Positions 13,120 through 20,371 of a stretch of DNA of 20,371 nt are shown here, piece by piece. Within the stretch, counting starts at the first letter, position 1; every line of letters begins with the position of its first letter. The DNA lies in the NCBI GenBank assembly GCA_043783625.1, contig JAYVZE010000085.1, forward strand, positions 1 to 20,371, read 5' to 3'. Position numbers and translations under genes: made by a program. Below the pieces are notes generated by a model. It had not been told where the DNA came from. It searched no databases and saw only the letters and a program-made list of their open reading frames with translations. This DNA comes from JAFDVL01 sp043783625. GTDB taxonomy: Bacteria; Acidobacteriota; Blastocatellia; RBC074.

Positions 13120-15141
13120 ATGTTCATCAAGTTTTTTGCAGTGAGCCTAATGCTTGTTTCGCTGACAACTGTTTCTGATGTGGCTCCGCTGGGCACGTAT
13201 ACACCGCGTGAGCGCAACCACTGGGCGTTTGTGAATAGGGCAACCCCTGCGATTCCTACATTTCAAAACGCAACCGACAACGCGTGGATGAAAAATCCTA
13301 TTGATGCTTTTATTTTGCAGCGATTGCAAAAAGAAGGATTAAAGCCTGCGCCGCCAGCAGATCGTACGACGTTGATTCGACGGGTGTATTTTGACTTGAT
13401 CGGCTTGCCTCCTACACCAAAAGAAGTCACGGAATTTCTGGCTGATAAATCCGCCGATGCCTATCAAAAAATTGTCGAGAAACTTTTGGCGAGTCCGCAG
13501 TATGGTGAACGCTGGGGACAGCATTGGCTGGACATCGTACGTTATGCAGAAACGGATGGATTTGAATACGACACGCACCGCACGGATACATGGCGTTTTC
13601 GTGATTATGTGATTCGTTCGTTCAATTCCGATAAGCCTTACAACCGATTTTTGACCGAACAATTAGCCGGAGATGAAATCGCTCCGAACGATGATGAAGC
13701 GTTGATCGCGGCGGGATTCAATCGCCTCGGCCCCTTGCGAAAAAATGCCGGAAATCAGGAAGTCGCCAGCAGCCGCAATGAAGTATTGACGGAGATGACG
13801 AACGCTGTCGGCACGGCGATGCTGGGTGTTACGGTAGGTTGTGCGCGTTGCCACAATCATAAATTTGATCCGATTCGGCAAAGCGATTATTACCGCATTC
13901 AATCCTATTTTTCAGCGGTCTACGACAAAGAAATTATCAAAGCGAGCGCGGCAGAGCAGGAATTTCGAAAAGTTAAAATCGAACCCATCGAAGCGGAAAT
14001 AAAAACGCTGACGGCTGCTGTCAAAAGGCTGACCGGACTTGAAGACACGGAATCGCTGAAGCAAAAAGCTGAGTTGACAAAAAAGTTAGAAGCGTTACAG
14101 GAACAAATGCCTCCGCCGTTGCCTGCGTTGCACAGCGTCGCCAATATGCCGGAGAAAAAATCGCCGATTCACTTGCTCGCGCGTGGCGAATACAACAAAA
14201 AAGGCGAGAGCGTAGGGATGCGTCCGCTGGGTGTTTTACTTCCTGATAATGCGCCGGAATTGCCGGAGACAAATACACCGCGCACAGAATTAGCCAAATG
14301 GATTACCGCACCGGAAAATCCGTTGACGGCACGCGTGATGGTGAATCGAATTTGGCAATATCATTTCGGGCGTGGCATCGTCGCGACCTCTAATGATTTT
14401 GGGCGAATGGGAGTCCGCCCTTCACATCCTGAATTGCTGGATTATCTGGCGAACGAATTTGTTTCATGCGGCTTCAGCTTCAAAAAAATTCATCGGATGA
14501 TTGTTCAAAGCAACGCTTACCAACAGGCTTCTGCGCCGCCGGAAGATGCGGCTTATAAAATATTGGCGATGACGAAAGACCCGGAAAATAAATTCCTGTG
14601 GCGATTCAACCGGCAACGCTTAGAAGCCGAACAACTGCGTGATGCGATGCTTTCTGTTTCTGGTTTGCTCAATCCAAAACAAGGCGGACAGAGCGTAATG
14701 ATTCCGATAGATCAGGAACTCGTGAACGCGCTGTATAAACCTTCGCAGTGGCAGCCCGCGAAAGACCCGACGGAATACAGCCGCCGCAGTATTTACCTGT
14801 TAGCCAAACGAAATTTGCATTTGCCGTTTATGGAAGTTTTTGACGCGCCGGATTTGTTGGTGAGTTGCACGCGCCGCGAATCCAGTACGCATGCGCCACA
14901 AGCGTTGGAATTGATGAACGGAACTTTCGCCAACGAACAAGCCGAAGCGTTAACAAAACGATTGGAATCCGAAGCCGGGTCGAACCTGCGCAAACAAATT
15001 GATTTAGGCTATCGGCTGACGACCGGAAGACCTGCGAAGCCGCAGGAAGTTCAATTGGCAATGAGATTTTTGAAGACACAGCCGAAGCGTGAATTTGCGC
15101 TGACGCTATTGAATTTGAATTCGTTTTTGTATGTGAACTGA
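13120..15141 (+). CDS. DUF1549/DUF1553 domain protein (PSCyt2/PSD1 type)
   Basis: The 673-residue protein has an N-terminal export signal (MFIKFFAVSLMLVSLTTVS). Next comes the DUF1549 domain (about 57-270) with NPIDAFILQRL, RRVYFDLIGLPPTP, GERWGQHWLDIVRYAET, QLAGDE and VGCARCHNHKFDPI (C241-x-x-C244-H245, a possible heme or metal site). A charged coiled-coil-like insert spans about 275-335. The DUF1553 domain (about 390-650) has NPLTARVMVNRIWQYHFGRG, VRPSHPELLDYLA and RRSIYLLAKR. Many relatives carry an extra N-terminal cytochrome-c (PSCyt1) domain, which is absent here. The biochemical role is not established; these proteins are typically exported. DUF1501 follows after 15 bp, so the two surely form an operon. 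The start at 13120 places the signal peptide correctly. Confidence 0.92.
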   Translation: MFIKFFAVSLMLVSLTTVSDVAPLGTYTPRERNHWAFVNRATPAIPTFQNATDNAWMKNPIDAFILQRLQKEGLKPAPPADRTTLIRRVYFDLIGLPPTPKEVTEFLADKSADAYQKIVEKLLASPQYGERWGQHWLDIVRYAETDGFEYDTHRTDTWRFRDYVIRSFNSDKPYNRFLTEQLAGDEIAPNDDEALIAAGFNRLGPLRKNAGNQEVASSRNEVLTEMTNAVGTAMLGVTVGCARCHNHKFDPIRQSDYYRIQSYFSAVYDKEIIKASAAEQEFRKVKIEPIEAEIKTLTAAVKRLTGLEDTESLKQKAELTKKLEALQEQMPPPLPALHSVANMPEKKSPIHLLARGEYNKKGESVGMRPLGVLLPDNAPELPETNTPRTELAKWITAPENPLTARVMVNRIWQYHFGRGIVATSNDFGRMGVRPSHPELLDYLANEFVSCGFSFKKIHRMIVQSNAYQQASAPPEDAAYKILAMTKDPENKFLWRFNRQRLEAEQLRDAMLSVSGLLNPKQGGQSVMIPIDQELVNALYKPSQWQPAKDPTEYSRRSIYLLAKRNLHLPFMEVFDAPDLLVSCTRRESSTHAPQALELMNGTFANEQAEALTKRLESEAGSNLRKQIDLGYRLTTGRPAKPQEVQLAMRFLKTQPKREFALTLLNLNSFLYVN

Positions 15142-15156
15142 GGCTACAGGAAAATT

Positions 15157-16575
15157 ATGACTGAACATCTTCGCATCACGCGCAACCGCCGCGAATTTTT
15201 GACCGATGCTTTTTGTGGATTCGGAGGGCTTGCCTTCGGCGCAATGCTCGCCTCCGAACAAGCACAGGCGCAATCTTTTAATCCACTCGCTCCGAAGAAA
15301 CCGCATCATCCGGCGAAAGCAAAATCGGTAATTTTTCTCTTCCTGAGCGGCGGTCCCAGCCACATGGAAACGTTTGATCCCAAGCCGTTGCTGAATAAGC
15401 TGGACGGGCAAAAACGTCCTGAGAGTTTCGGCGAAGCGAAATATCAATTTGTTTCTCCGAATGCAAAATTGCTCGGCACAAAACGTACCTTCAAACGCTA
15501 CGGCAAAAGTGGAATTGAAGTTTCTGATCTGCTCCCGCACCTCGCCGAACGTGTAGACGATTTGGCGATCATTCGTTCTGTTCACAGCGATATGGTCGTG
15601 CATTCCGCCGCGCAATATCAGTTGTTCACCGGACGCGTGATTCCGGGCTTTCCGAGCATGGGATCGTGGGCAATGTACGGGCTTGGCTCCGAAGCGGAAT
15701 CGCTGCCGGGCTATGTCGTTATGCCTGATCCGCACGGCGCACAGGAAGCCGGAATGCCGATGTACGCGAATGGATTTTTGCCAGCGGTCTATCAGCCAAC
15801 GCATTTTCGTCCCGGCAATCGCCCCGTGCTGAATCTGGATTTACCGAAAGGCGTCACGACCGATCAACGCCGCAAGACGCTGGGTTTGCTCAAGCAATTA
15901 AATCAAATGGAAATGGCAGCGGATGATACGGAATTTTCCGCGCGGATAAATTCCTACGACCTTGCCTTCAAAATGCAAACGGAAGCTCCCGCGATTTTTG
16001 ATCTTTCCAATGAACCGCAGGAAACGCTTGATTTGTATGGTATCGGCAAACCGTTGACGGATGATTTCGGCAGGCGTTGCTTGATGGCGCGGCGATTAGT
16101 TGAAAAAGGTGTGCGATTTGTGTGCCCGGTTTCAGGCGGCGGCACAGGCAATTTGCAATGGGACGCGCACACCGACATCGAAGAAAATCATCTGCGGATG
16201 GCTTCGCAAACCGATCAGCCGATGGCGGCGTTGATTACGGATTTGAAACGACGAGGATTGTTAGATTCTACGTTGGTTTTAATTGGCGGAGAGTTCGGAC
16301 GTTCGCCTGAATCTGAAGGCAGCAAAGGCCGCGATCATCACAATCTGGGCTATACAATGGTGATGGCGGGAGGCGGAGTGAAAGGCGGCGTCATTCACGG
16401 CGCAACCGATGAAATCGGGCTGCACGCTATTGAGAAACCTGTGCATCTGCGCGACATTCATACAACGATGTTGCATCAGTTAGGACTGGATCAAGAATCG
16501 TTAAGTTTCTTGCATCAGGGGCGTGAAGAACGACTGACGGAAGTGCTGGGGAATGTGATTACTGAAATTATTTAA
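15157..16575 (+). CDS. DUF1501 domain protein with Tat signal
   Basis: The 472-residue protein begins with a twin-arginine export signal (NRREFLTDAFCGFGGLAFGA, 10-29) followed by AQA-type cleavage sites near residue 38, so it is folded before export. The body is a DUF1501 domain, related to the alkaline phosphatase/sulfatase superfamily: IFLFLSGGPSHMETFDPKP (59-77), HSAAQYQLFTGR, FPSMGSWAMYGLG, DFGRRCLMARRLVEKGVRFV, LIGGEFGRSPESEG followed by GRDHH, and a late HLRDIHTTMLHQLGLD. The SGGPSH, GEFGR and RDHH blocks are where metal and catalytic ligands would lie; the reaction is unknown. It follows the DUF1549/DUF1553 gene by 15 bp with an AGGAAAA ribosome site, the standard pairing for these families. 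It is convergent with the kinase gene. Confidence 0.92.
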   Translation: MTEHLRITRNRREFLTDAFCGFGGLAFGAMLASEQAQAQSFNPLAPKKPHHPAKAKSVIFLFLSGGPSHMETFDPKPLLNKLDGQKRPESFGEAKYQFVSPNAKLLGTKRTFKRYGKSGIEVSDLLPHLAERVDDLAIIRSVHSDMVVHSAAQYQLFTGRVIPGFPSMGSWAMYGLGSEAESLPGYVVMPDPHGAQEAGMPMYANGFLPAVYQPTHFRPGNRPVLNLDLPKGVTTDQRRKTLGLLKQLNQMEMAADDTEFSARINSYDLAFKMQTEAPAIFDLSNEPQETLDLYGIGKPLTDDFGRRCLMARRLVEKGVRFVCPVSGGGTGNLQWDAHTDIEENHLRMASQTDQPMAALITDLKRRGLLDSTLVLIGGEFGRSPESEGSKGRDHHNLGYTMVMAGGGVKGGVIHGATDEIGLHAIEKPVHLRDIHTTMLHQLGLDQESLSFLHQGREERLTEVLGNVITEII

Positions 16576-16580
16576 TTCCT

Positions 16581-16698
16581 AATATGGAGTGCGGTCGGCT
16601 TGCCGCCGCTTTCCGTTCGTTGCGCGAGACACTCGCTTAAACCCAAATAGTTCAAGCTCGAAAGCCAAAGCGGTGTCAAGCCGACCGCACTCCACATT
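16581..16698. terminator. Long nested inverted repeat between convergent genes
   Basis: Outer arms 16581-16602 and 16677-16698 are complementary at 21 of 22 positions. Inner arms CCGCTTT (16606-16612) and AAAGCGG (16667-16673) continue the stem after a bulge. A central hairpin GCGAG-ACA-CTCGC lies at 16624-16636. The element fills the gap between the DUF1501 stop (16575) and the kinase stop (16697-16699), overlapping the latter by two bases. Its placement and symmetry suit a bidirectional terminator. GTGCGG..GGCTTG wording of this kind is familiar to me as a dispersed repeat in soil bacterial genomes, so it may also be a mobile palindrome. Confidence 0.7.
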
Positions 16699-19345
16699 AT
16701 TTCTTCGCCTCCGCCGTCCAGTTCGTCACGACGGTGAATTGCAAACTCGCGGCTTCCTCCCGCGCCGTGACGAAGAGGAAGCGATCACCCGCCGCCGTCA
16801 CCGCATAGCTGCTCACGCCACCGAGCGCCCGCGCTGGCGCGAGATCGAAGAGCGTCCTGGGCACGCCCGCCGCGAAGCTGCCGCCCGGCTTCACCTCCAC
16901 CGCCATCAGCTTCCCGTCAGCGGAAAGGTAGTACAACTCTCTGCCATCGCTCCGCCACCACGGCTGTATGCCGCCATTGGTCGAAATCTGCCACTTGCCA
17001 CCCGAAGCGGGAAAGGTCTGCACGTACACCTCGAATCTTCCCTGATCGTCTGACTGGTAAGCGATCCAGCGCCCGTCCGGCGAGAAACACCCATTGGTCT
17101 CGATGAACGGCGTCTGCCAAAACGGCGATGGCTGGCGGTTTCCCGCGAGCGGCAAGACCCACAGATCAAATCTTGTTTTCGGATCAGTCTGAGTGTAAAG
17201 GATGAAGCGGCCATCCGCAGACCAACTGCTAGGAGTGATGGGAACGTCTGCTTTGAGCAGCAACTCTTCCTGCCCGACGCCGCTCGCCAGCTTTTGGTAA
17301 ATCTGAAAAGCCCCGTCGCGATTCGCACTCCAGGCGATGCGGTTGCCATCGGGCGACCAGACCGGATAGCGATCCTCGCCCGGATCGAAGGTCAGCCGCG
17401 AACTGGCGCCCCGCGCAAGGTCTATCACGTAGATGTCCGAGGTTCGGGTCTGCGGATCACTCCGCACCACCGCAACCCGCTTCCCGTCGGGCGACAGCCG
17501 GGGATAATCATACTCGCCCGCTGGCCCGACCGTGCCGAGCGGCTTGCCCGCGCGATCCACCCAGGTTAGTTGCTGATTGTCGGTGACAGCGTTCGGATCG
17601 TAGACCAGACTGCCGTTGTCGGACACGGAAAAGTGCCCTCTGCTGGGGGTGCCGGTTACTCTTACTTTGTCCGCGACCACGAAGGACTCGCCCGTGAGTT
17701 TCAGGCTGTCTGCATCGAAGGGTGCGGCGAACAAGGCTCCGGCGCGCACAAAAAACAGATGACCGTTGGCATAGCGCGCCTGTGAATCCGCCGCCAGCAG
17801 GCGTGTGGTCTCCTGGCGGTCGAGCGCGGCGAGATGAATTTCCGCCGCCCCCTGTTGGGGCCTCCTGAGAACGAGGAAATGGCGACCGTCAGGTAAAAAG
17901 ACAGGCCAGCGGTAAAGCGCCCGCTGGTCTGATCCCAACACCGGCACCGGCTCACCGCCCGTCGCCGGGACGCGATAAATCCCTGTGGGGCTAGAGAAGA
18001 GAATGACGCCGTCGCGATTCCACGTGCCGCCAAATGTCGAGATGATGCCTGCCAGTAACTTGCACAGCGTTTGTGGCGCGCCGCCCGCCAGATCAAGCTT
18101 CTTGAGTTCGCGGCCAACGGGGAAGCCAAGCGAGCGGCTGTCCGGCGACCAGAACGGAGGGCCTAAAATGCCCTCTGTGCCGGGCAGCGGTTGCGCCGTG
18201 AGCGAACCCAGCGGACGCAGCCAGAGACTGAGCCTGCCTTCCGTGAACGCAGCGAAAACCAGATTGCGGCCATCAGGTGAAAGCTCCGGCCCCGCGATGG
18301 CCGTAGCCTTCTCCGGCGCGGCGATGGTAAAGCGCCCGGCCACCGGCGCAGCGGGCGGCGATTGGCGCAGATACTTCACGGCGAAGGGCAACGAGATCAA
18401 CGAGACCAGCAGTAAGAACGCCGCCGCAATCCACGCCGGGAGCGCCCGCATCTTGCGGGCTGACGGCGGCGCTTCGCTCGCCGAGGCAGGCTGGAAGCCT
18501 GCGCTCCCGGTGGACGCTTCCAGCGCAAAGCCCAGATCACTTGCTGTCTGAAATCGTCGCTCTGGTTTTTTCTCCAAACACCGCCGGACAATCTTTTCAA
18601 GGTGCGGCGAAATTTTGGCATTCGTCTCACTCAACTCTGGCGGGTCTGCTTTCAGGATCGCGTGCATCACTTCGACGTGTGATTCGCCTGTGAAGGCGCG
18701 TTGTCCGCACAACATCTCAAACAGAATGATGCCGAAGCTGAAAATGTCTGAACGATGATCTACGGTTTCGCCGCGTACTTGTTCGGGTGACATGTACGCG
18801 ACCGTTCCCATGATTGTGCCTGGCATCGTGAGTTGTTTTTGCGTAGCGATTTCAGAGCCAGCGGAGGCACTTTGTTGCGGCTTTAATTTCGCCAAGCCAA
18901 AATCAAGAATCTTGACGCGCCCGTCTTTCGTGACGAATAAATTTTCCGGTTTGAGATCACGATGCACGACACCTTTTTCGTGCGCCGCAGCGAGTCCCGC
19001 AACAATTTGCCCGGCATATTCAATCGCCTTGCGTGGAGCTATGGCACCGTCATTCAATTGTGCGCGCAGTTCTTCGCCTTCCAATAATTCCATCACGAGA
19101 TATGGATTACCTTCGTGCGAGCCGAAATCATACACCGTCAAAATATTCGGATGATTCAGCGCCGAAGTCGCATGCGCTTCCTGCTCAAAACGTTGCAAGC
19201 GGTCGGCATCCTGCGCGAATTCAGCGGGCAGCAATTTGATGGCAACTTCGCGGTCAAGCCGAGTGTCACGAGCGCGATACACTTCGCCCATGCCACCCGC
19301 ACCGAGTTGCGCCAGAATGTTATATTGTCCAATTTTTGTTTCCAT
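16697..19345 (-). CDS. Membrane Ser/Thr protein kinase with PD40/TolB-like propeller
   Basis: The 882-residue protein has a Hanks-type kinase domain at 7-275: GAGGMGEVY (15-23), VAIK with Lys37, HRDLKPEN (128-135), DFG (148-150) and GTVAYMSPEQ (180-189). All key catalytic residues are present. One membrane helix follows (about 304-323, AWIAAAFLLLVSLISLPFAV). The rest should be extracytoplasmic and forms a beta-propeller of PD40-type blades (LSPDGRNLVF, WSPDSRSLGF, LSPDGKRVAV, WSPDGNRIAW, WSADGRFILY, FSPDGRWIAY). This architecture is very common in Acidobacteriota; ligands and substrates are unknown. Two oddities are seen. A palindromic repeat encodes residues 279-303. Sampled GC rises from about 43-57% in the kinase part to about 63-73% beyond residue 270. 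The ATG at 19345 fits the kinase N-terminus. Confidence 0.92.
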   Translation of the reverse strand: METKIGQYNILAQLGAGGMGEVYRARDTRLDREVAIKLLPAEFAQDADRLQRFEQEAHATSALNHPNILTVYDFGSHEGNPYLVMELLEGEELRAQLNDGAIAPRKAIEYAGQIVAGLAAAHEKGVVHRDLKPENLFVTKDGRVKILDFGLAKLKPQQSASAGSEIATQKQLTMPGTIMGTVAYMSPEQVRGETVDHRSDIFSFGIILFEMLCGQRAFTGESHVEVMHAILKADPPELSETNAKISPHLEKIVRRCLEKKPERRFQTASDLGFALEASTGSAGFQPASASEAPPSARKMRALPAWIAAAFLLLVSLISLPFAVKYLRQSPPAAPVAGRFTIAAPEKATAIAGPELSPDGRNLVFAAFTEGRLSLWLRPLGSLTAQPLPGTEGILGPPFWSPDSRSLGFPVGRELKKLDLAGGAPQTLCKLLAGIISTFGGTWNRDGVILFSSPTGIYRVPATGGEPVPVLGSDQRALYRWPVFLPDGRHFLVLRRPQQGAAEIHLAALDRQETTRLLAADSQARYANGHLFFVRAGALFAAPFDADSLKLTGESFVVADKVRVTGTPSRGHFSVSDNGSLVYDPNAVTDNQQLTWVDRAGKPLGTVGPAGEYDYPRLSPDGKRVAVVRSDPQTRTSDIYVIDLARGASSRLTFDPGEDRYPVWSPDGNRIAWSANRDGAFQIYQKLASGVGQEELLLKADVPITPSSWSADGRFILYTQTDPKTRFDLWVLPLAGNRQPSPFWQTPFIETNGCFSPDGRWIAYQSDDQGRFEVYVQTFPASGGKWQISTNGGIQPWWRSDGRELYYLSADGKLMAVEVKPGGSFAAGVPRTLFDLAPARALGGVSSYAVTAAGDRFLFVTAREEAASLQFTVVTNWTAEAKK
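18436..18510. repeat. REPIN-like palindrome embedded in the kinase reading frame
   Basis: Outer arms CCGGGAGCGC (18436-18445) and GCGCTCCCGG (18501-18510) are perfectly complementary. Inside are two hairpins with 7-bp stems and 3-base loops: GCCCGCA-TCT-TGCGGGC (18444-18460) and GCAGGCT-GGA-AGCCTGC (18486-18502). The 75 bp equal 25 codons and are translated, in frame, as GSAGFQPASASEAPPSARKM plus flanks, between the kinase domain and the membrane helix. The peptide SAGFQPA is one I recognise as a recurrent by-product of such repeats in unrelated bacterial proteins. Confidence 0.75.
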
Positions 19346-19363
19346 CTTACTGCAAATTTAGCT

Positions 19364-19586
19364 TGAATGTTCAGGATAAATTGCCACTAGCTTCAGCTAG
19401 TGGAACGGGAGGAGGAAGATCAGAGGCTTTAGCCAAAATTCTAAAATAGCCCCCTTCCAATTTGCTTTAGCTGAAGCTGTTTGGAAAAGAATTGTTTTTC
19501 CAATTCGGCTAAAGCCTCTGGGTTTACTCTTCGCAAACCACCAGCTGAAGCTAGTGGCGATTGATTCAATTCACCCTGAACACTCA
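19364..19586. repeat. Large nested palindromic element
   Basis: The gap 19346-19674 has no gene. From outside inward: TGTTCAGG (19368-19375) with CCTGAACA (19575-19582); a palindrome at 19383-19402 (stem CCACTAGC, loop TTCA) with an inverted copy at 19537-19556 (19 of 20 identical); CAGAGGCTTTAGCC (19421-19434) with GGCTAAAGCCTCTG (19507-19520); and TTCCAA (19455-19460) with TTGGAA (19480-19485). The word AGCTGAAGCT, or its complement AGCTTCAGCT, occurs three times. Layout, the TTCA/TGAA loops and the single asymmetry repeat the design of the element at 11-163, with different stem sequence. It lies upstream of the kinase start and downstream of the glutamine synthetase gene. Confidence 0.75.
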
Positions 19587-19608
19587 AAATGAATACGCTG
19601 TAGTTGAA

Positions 19609-19673
19609 GCAGAAGCCTGACTGTGAAGGAGGGAGTCATTCAGAAATACCCTCCTTCACAGTCAGGCTTCTGC
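19609..19673 (-). terminator. Perfect 25-bp hairpin just after the glutamine synthetase-family gene
   Basis: Arms 19609-19633 and 19649-19673 are perfectly complementary over 25 bp, with a 15-base loop. The hairpin starts one base after the stop codon (19675-19677) of the minus-strand gene. It would end or protect that transcript, but the sequence following it on the minus strand is not a U-run, so a classical intrinsic terminator is not certain. Confidence 0.65.
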
Positions 19674-19674
19674 C

Positions 19675-20371
19675 TTAGATTCGCTCGAAATATCGTTTGC
19701 GTTCCCAATCCGTGACTGCTGAATTGAAAGCCTTTTGCTCAGTGCTGAAAAAATGAGTGTAATGCGCGACGACTTCTGCGCCAAGTGCTTGCCTGGCAAA
19801 TTCACTTTTTGCAAATTTATCTGTCGCTTCCGCCAGTGTATACGGCACACGCGGCAAATGTTGGGCGGCGTAAATGTCGCCTTCAAAACATTCGGGAGGC
19901 TCAATTTTATTGGCGATGCCGTCGAGTCCTGACGCGAGCGAGGCGGCGAAGGCTAAGTATGGATTCGCGTCTGCGCCGGGGATGCGGCATTCGATGCGCA
20001 AGCTTGACCCGCGCCCGACGACGCGAAAACCTCCGGTGCGATTGTCATAGCTCCAGGCCAATCGCGTCGGGGCCCACGAACCGTCCACATACCGTTTGTA
20101 CGAATTCACCGTCGGCGCATAAAACGGCATCACGTCCGGCACGTGCGCCATCCAGCCGCCGAGGAACCAGCGGAAGGCGTCGGAGCAGCGCACCGGGCCG
20201 AGTTCGCTGTCTCCGGGGAAGGCGGGCTTGTCGCCGCTCCAGAGGCTGAGGTGGATGTGGCAGCTTGAGCCGGCCTCGTCGGCGGAGGGCTTGGCCATGA
20301 ACGTTACGCTGCAGCCCAGGCCGTCCGCGATCTCCTTCATCGCCAACTTCATCACGGAGTGCCGGTCGGCC
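19675..20371 (-). CDS. Glutamine synthetase-family protein, C-terminal part
   Basis: The reading frame is open to the right edge, so the N-terminal part lies outside the window; the visible 232 or so codons end at a TAA. Seen are AGSSCHIHLSLW (His ligands of the ATP/metal site), NSYKRYVDGSWAPTRLAW, DNRTGGFRVVG, SLRIECRIPGADANPYLAFA (catalytic Arg/Glu region) and a C-terminal helical part ending VTDWERKRYFERI. This fits the glutamine synthetase catalytic domain, ATP-dependent ligation of an amine to glutamate. The RIPGADANPYLAFAASLASG form and the VTDWE(xx)RYFE end resemble GlnA-like or gamma-glutamyl-amine ligases (PuuA/GlnA3/GlnA4 types) more than the main nitrogen-assimilating GlnA, but this cannot be settled from a fragment. 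GC rises toward the right edge. A 25-bp hairpin follows the stop. Confidence 0.88.
   Translation of the reverse strand, partial: ADRHSVMKLAMKEIADGLGCSVTFMAKPSADEAGSSCHIHLSLWSGDKPAFPGDSELGPVRCSDAFRWFLGGWMAHVPDVMPFYAPTVNSYKRYVDGSWAPTRLAWSYDNRTGGFRVVGRGSSLRIECRIPGADANPYLAFAASLASGLDGIANKIEPPECFEGDIYAAQHLPRVPYTLAEATDKFAKSEFARQALGAEVVAHYTHFFSTEQKAFNSAVTDWERKRYFERI

Noticed and set aside
15106..15804. Minus-strand open frame of 232 codons opposite the DUF1501 gene
   Set aside because: It is antisense to a strongly supported gene, lacks any familiar motif, and is explained by codon bias on the opposite strand.

Overview
This window looks like chromosomal DNA of a soil-type bacterium, most likely Acidobacteriota (Blastocatellia-like); this is an inference. 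It rests on a Ser/Thr kinase fused to a PD40/TolB-like propeller, a CadC-type winged helix fused to a PDZ/multi-TM/GAF sensor, a DUF1549-DUF1553 plus DUF1501 gene pair (also common in Planctomycetes and Verrucomicrobia), and many palindromic intergenic repeats. No rRNA, tRNA, CRISPR array, transposase or phage gene was recognised.

Layout, left to right: a paired-palindrome element (11-163); glycerophosphodiester phosphodiesterase (-); a divergent intergenic region full of CTGCGAA words; a membrane HD-GYP/GAF/GGDEF c-di-GMP protein (+); an inverted-repeat spacer between convergent genes; then a minus-strand run of aldehyde dehydrogenase, YcaQ/AlkX-type DNA glycosylase and the large winged-helix/PDZ/membrane/GAF regulator. 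Divergent from the regulator are a secreted eight-repeat TPR protein and a small DUF6868-like membrane protein (+). Next come an SDR oxidoreductase, a secreted cyclase-family hydrolase and a secreted CBM9-like protein (all -). The DUF1549/DUF1553 and DUF1501 pair (+) follows, then a long inverted repeat, a Ser/Thr kinase with a C-terminal propeller (-), a large nested palindrome, a perfect 25-bp hairpin, and the C-terminal part of a glutamine synthetase-family gene (-) cut by the right edge.

Three themes stand out. First, signalling: three unrelated membrane signal proteins (c-di-GMP, one-component winged helix, Ser/Thr kinase). The winged-helix gene has three phased 11-bp direct repeats just upstream of its start and a divergent TPR gene, which suggests a self-contained sensory unit. 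Second, repeats: almost every gap of 70 bp or more holds a structured element. One class is REPIN-like, two near-palindromes in inverted orientation (11-163, 11055-11116, 19364-19586, and one inside the kinase reading frame at 18436-18510). The other class is inverted repeats whose arms are arrays of 7-, 8- or 9-bp units (939-1230, 3708-3780, 12951-13030). Third, mosaic composition: in sampled 60-base lines the kinase gene changes from about 43-57% GC in its catalytic part to about 63-73% in the linker and propeller, with the in-frame palindrome close to the boundary. The partial glutamine synthetase gene shows a similar shift.
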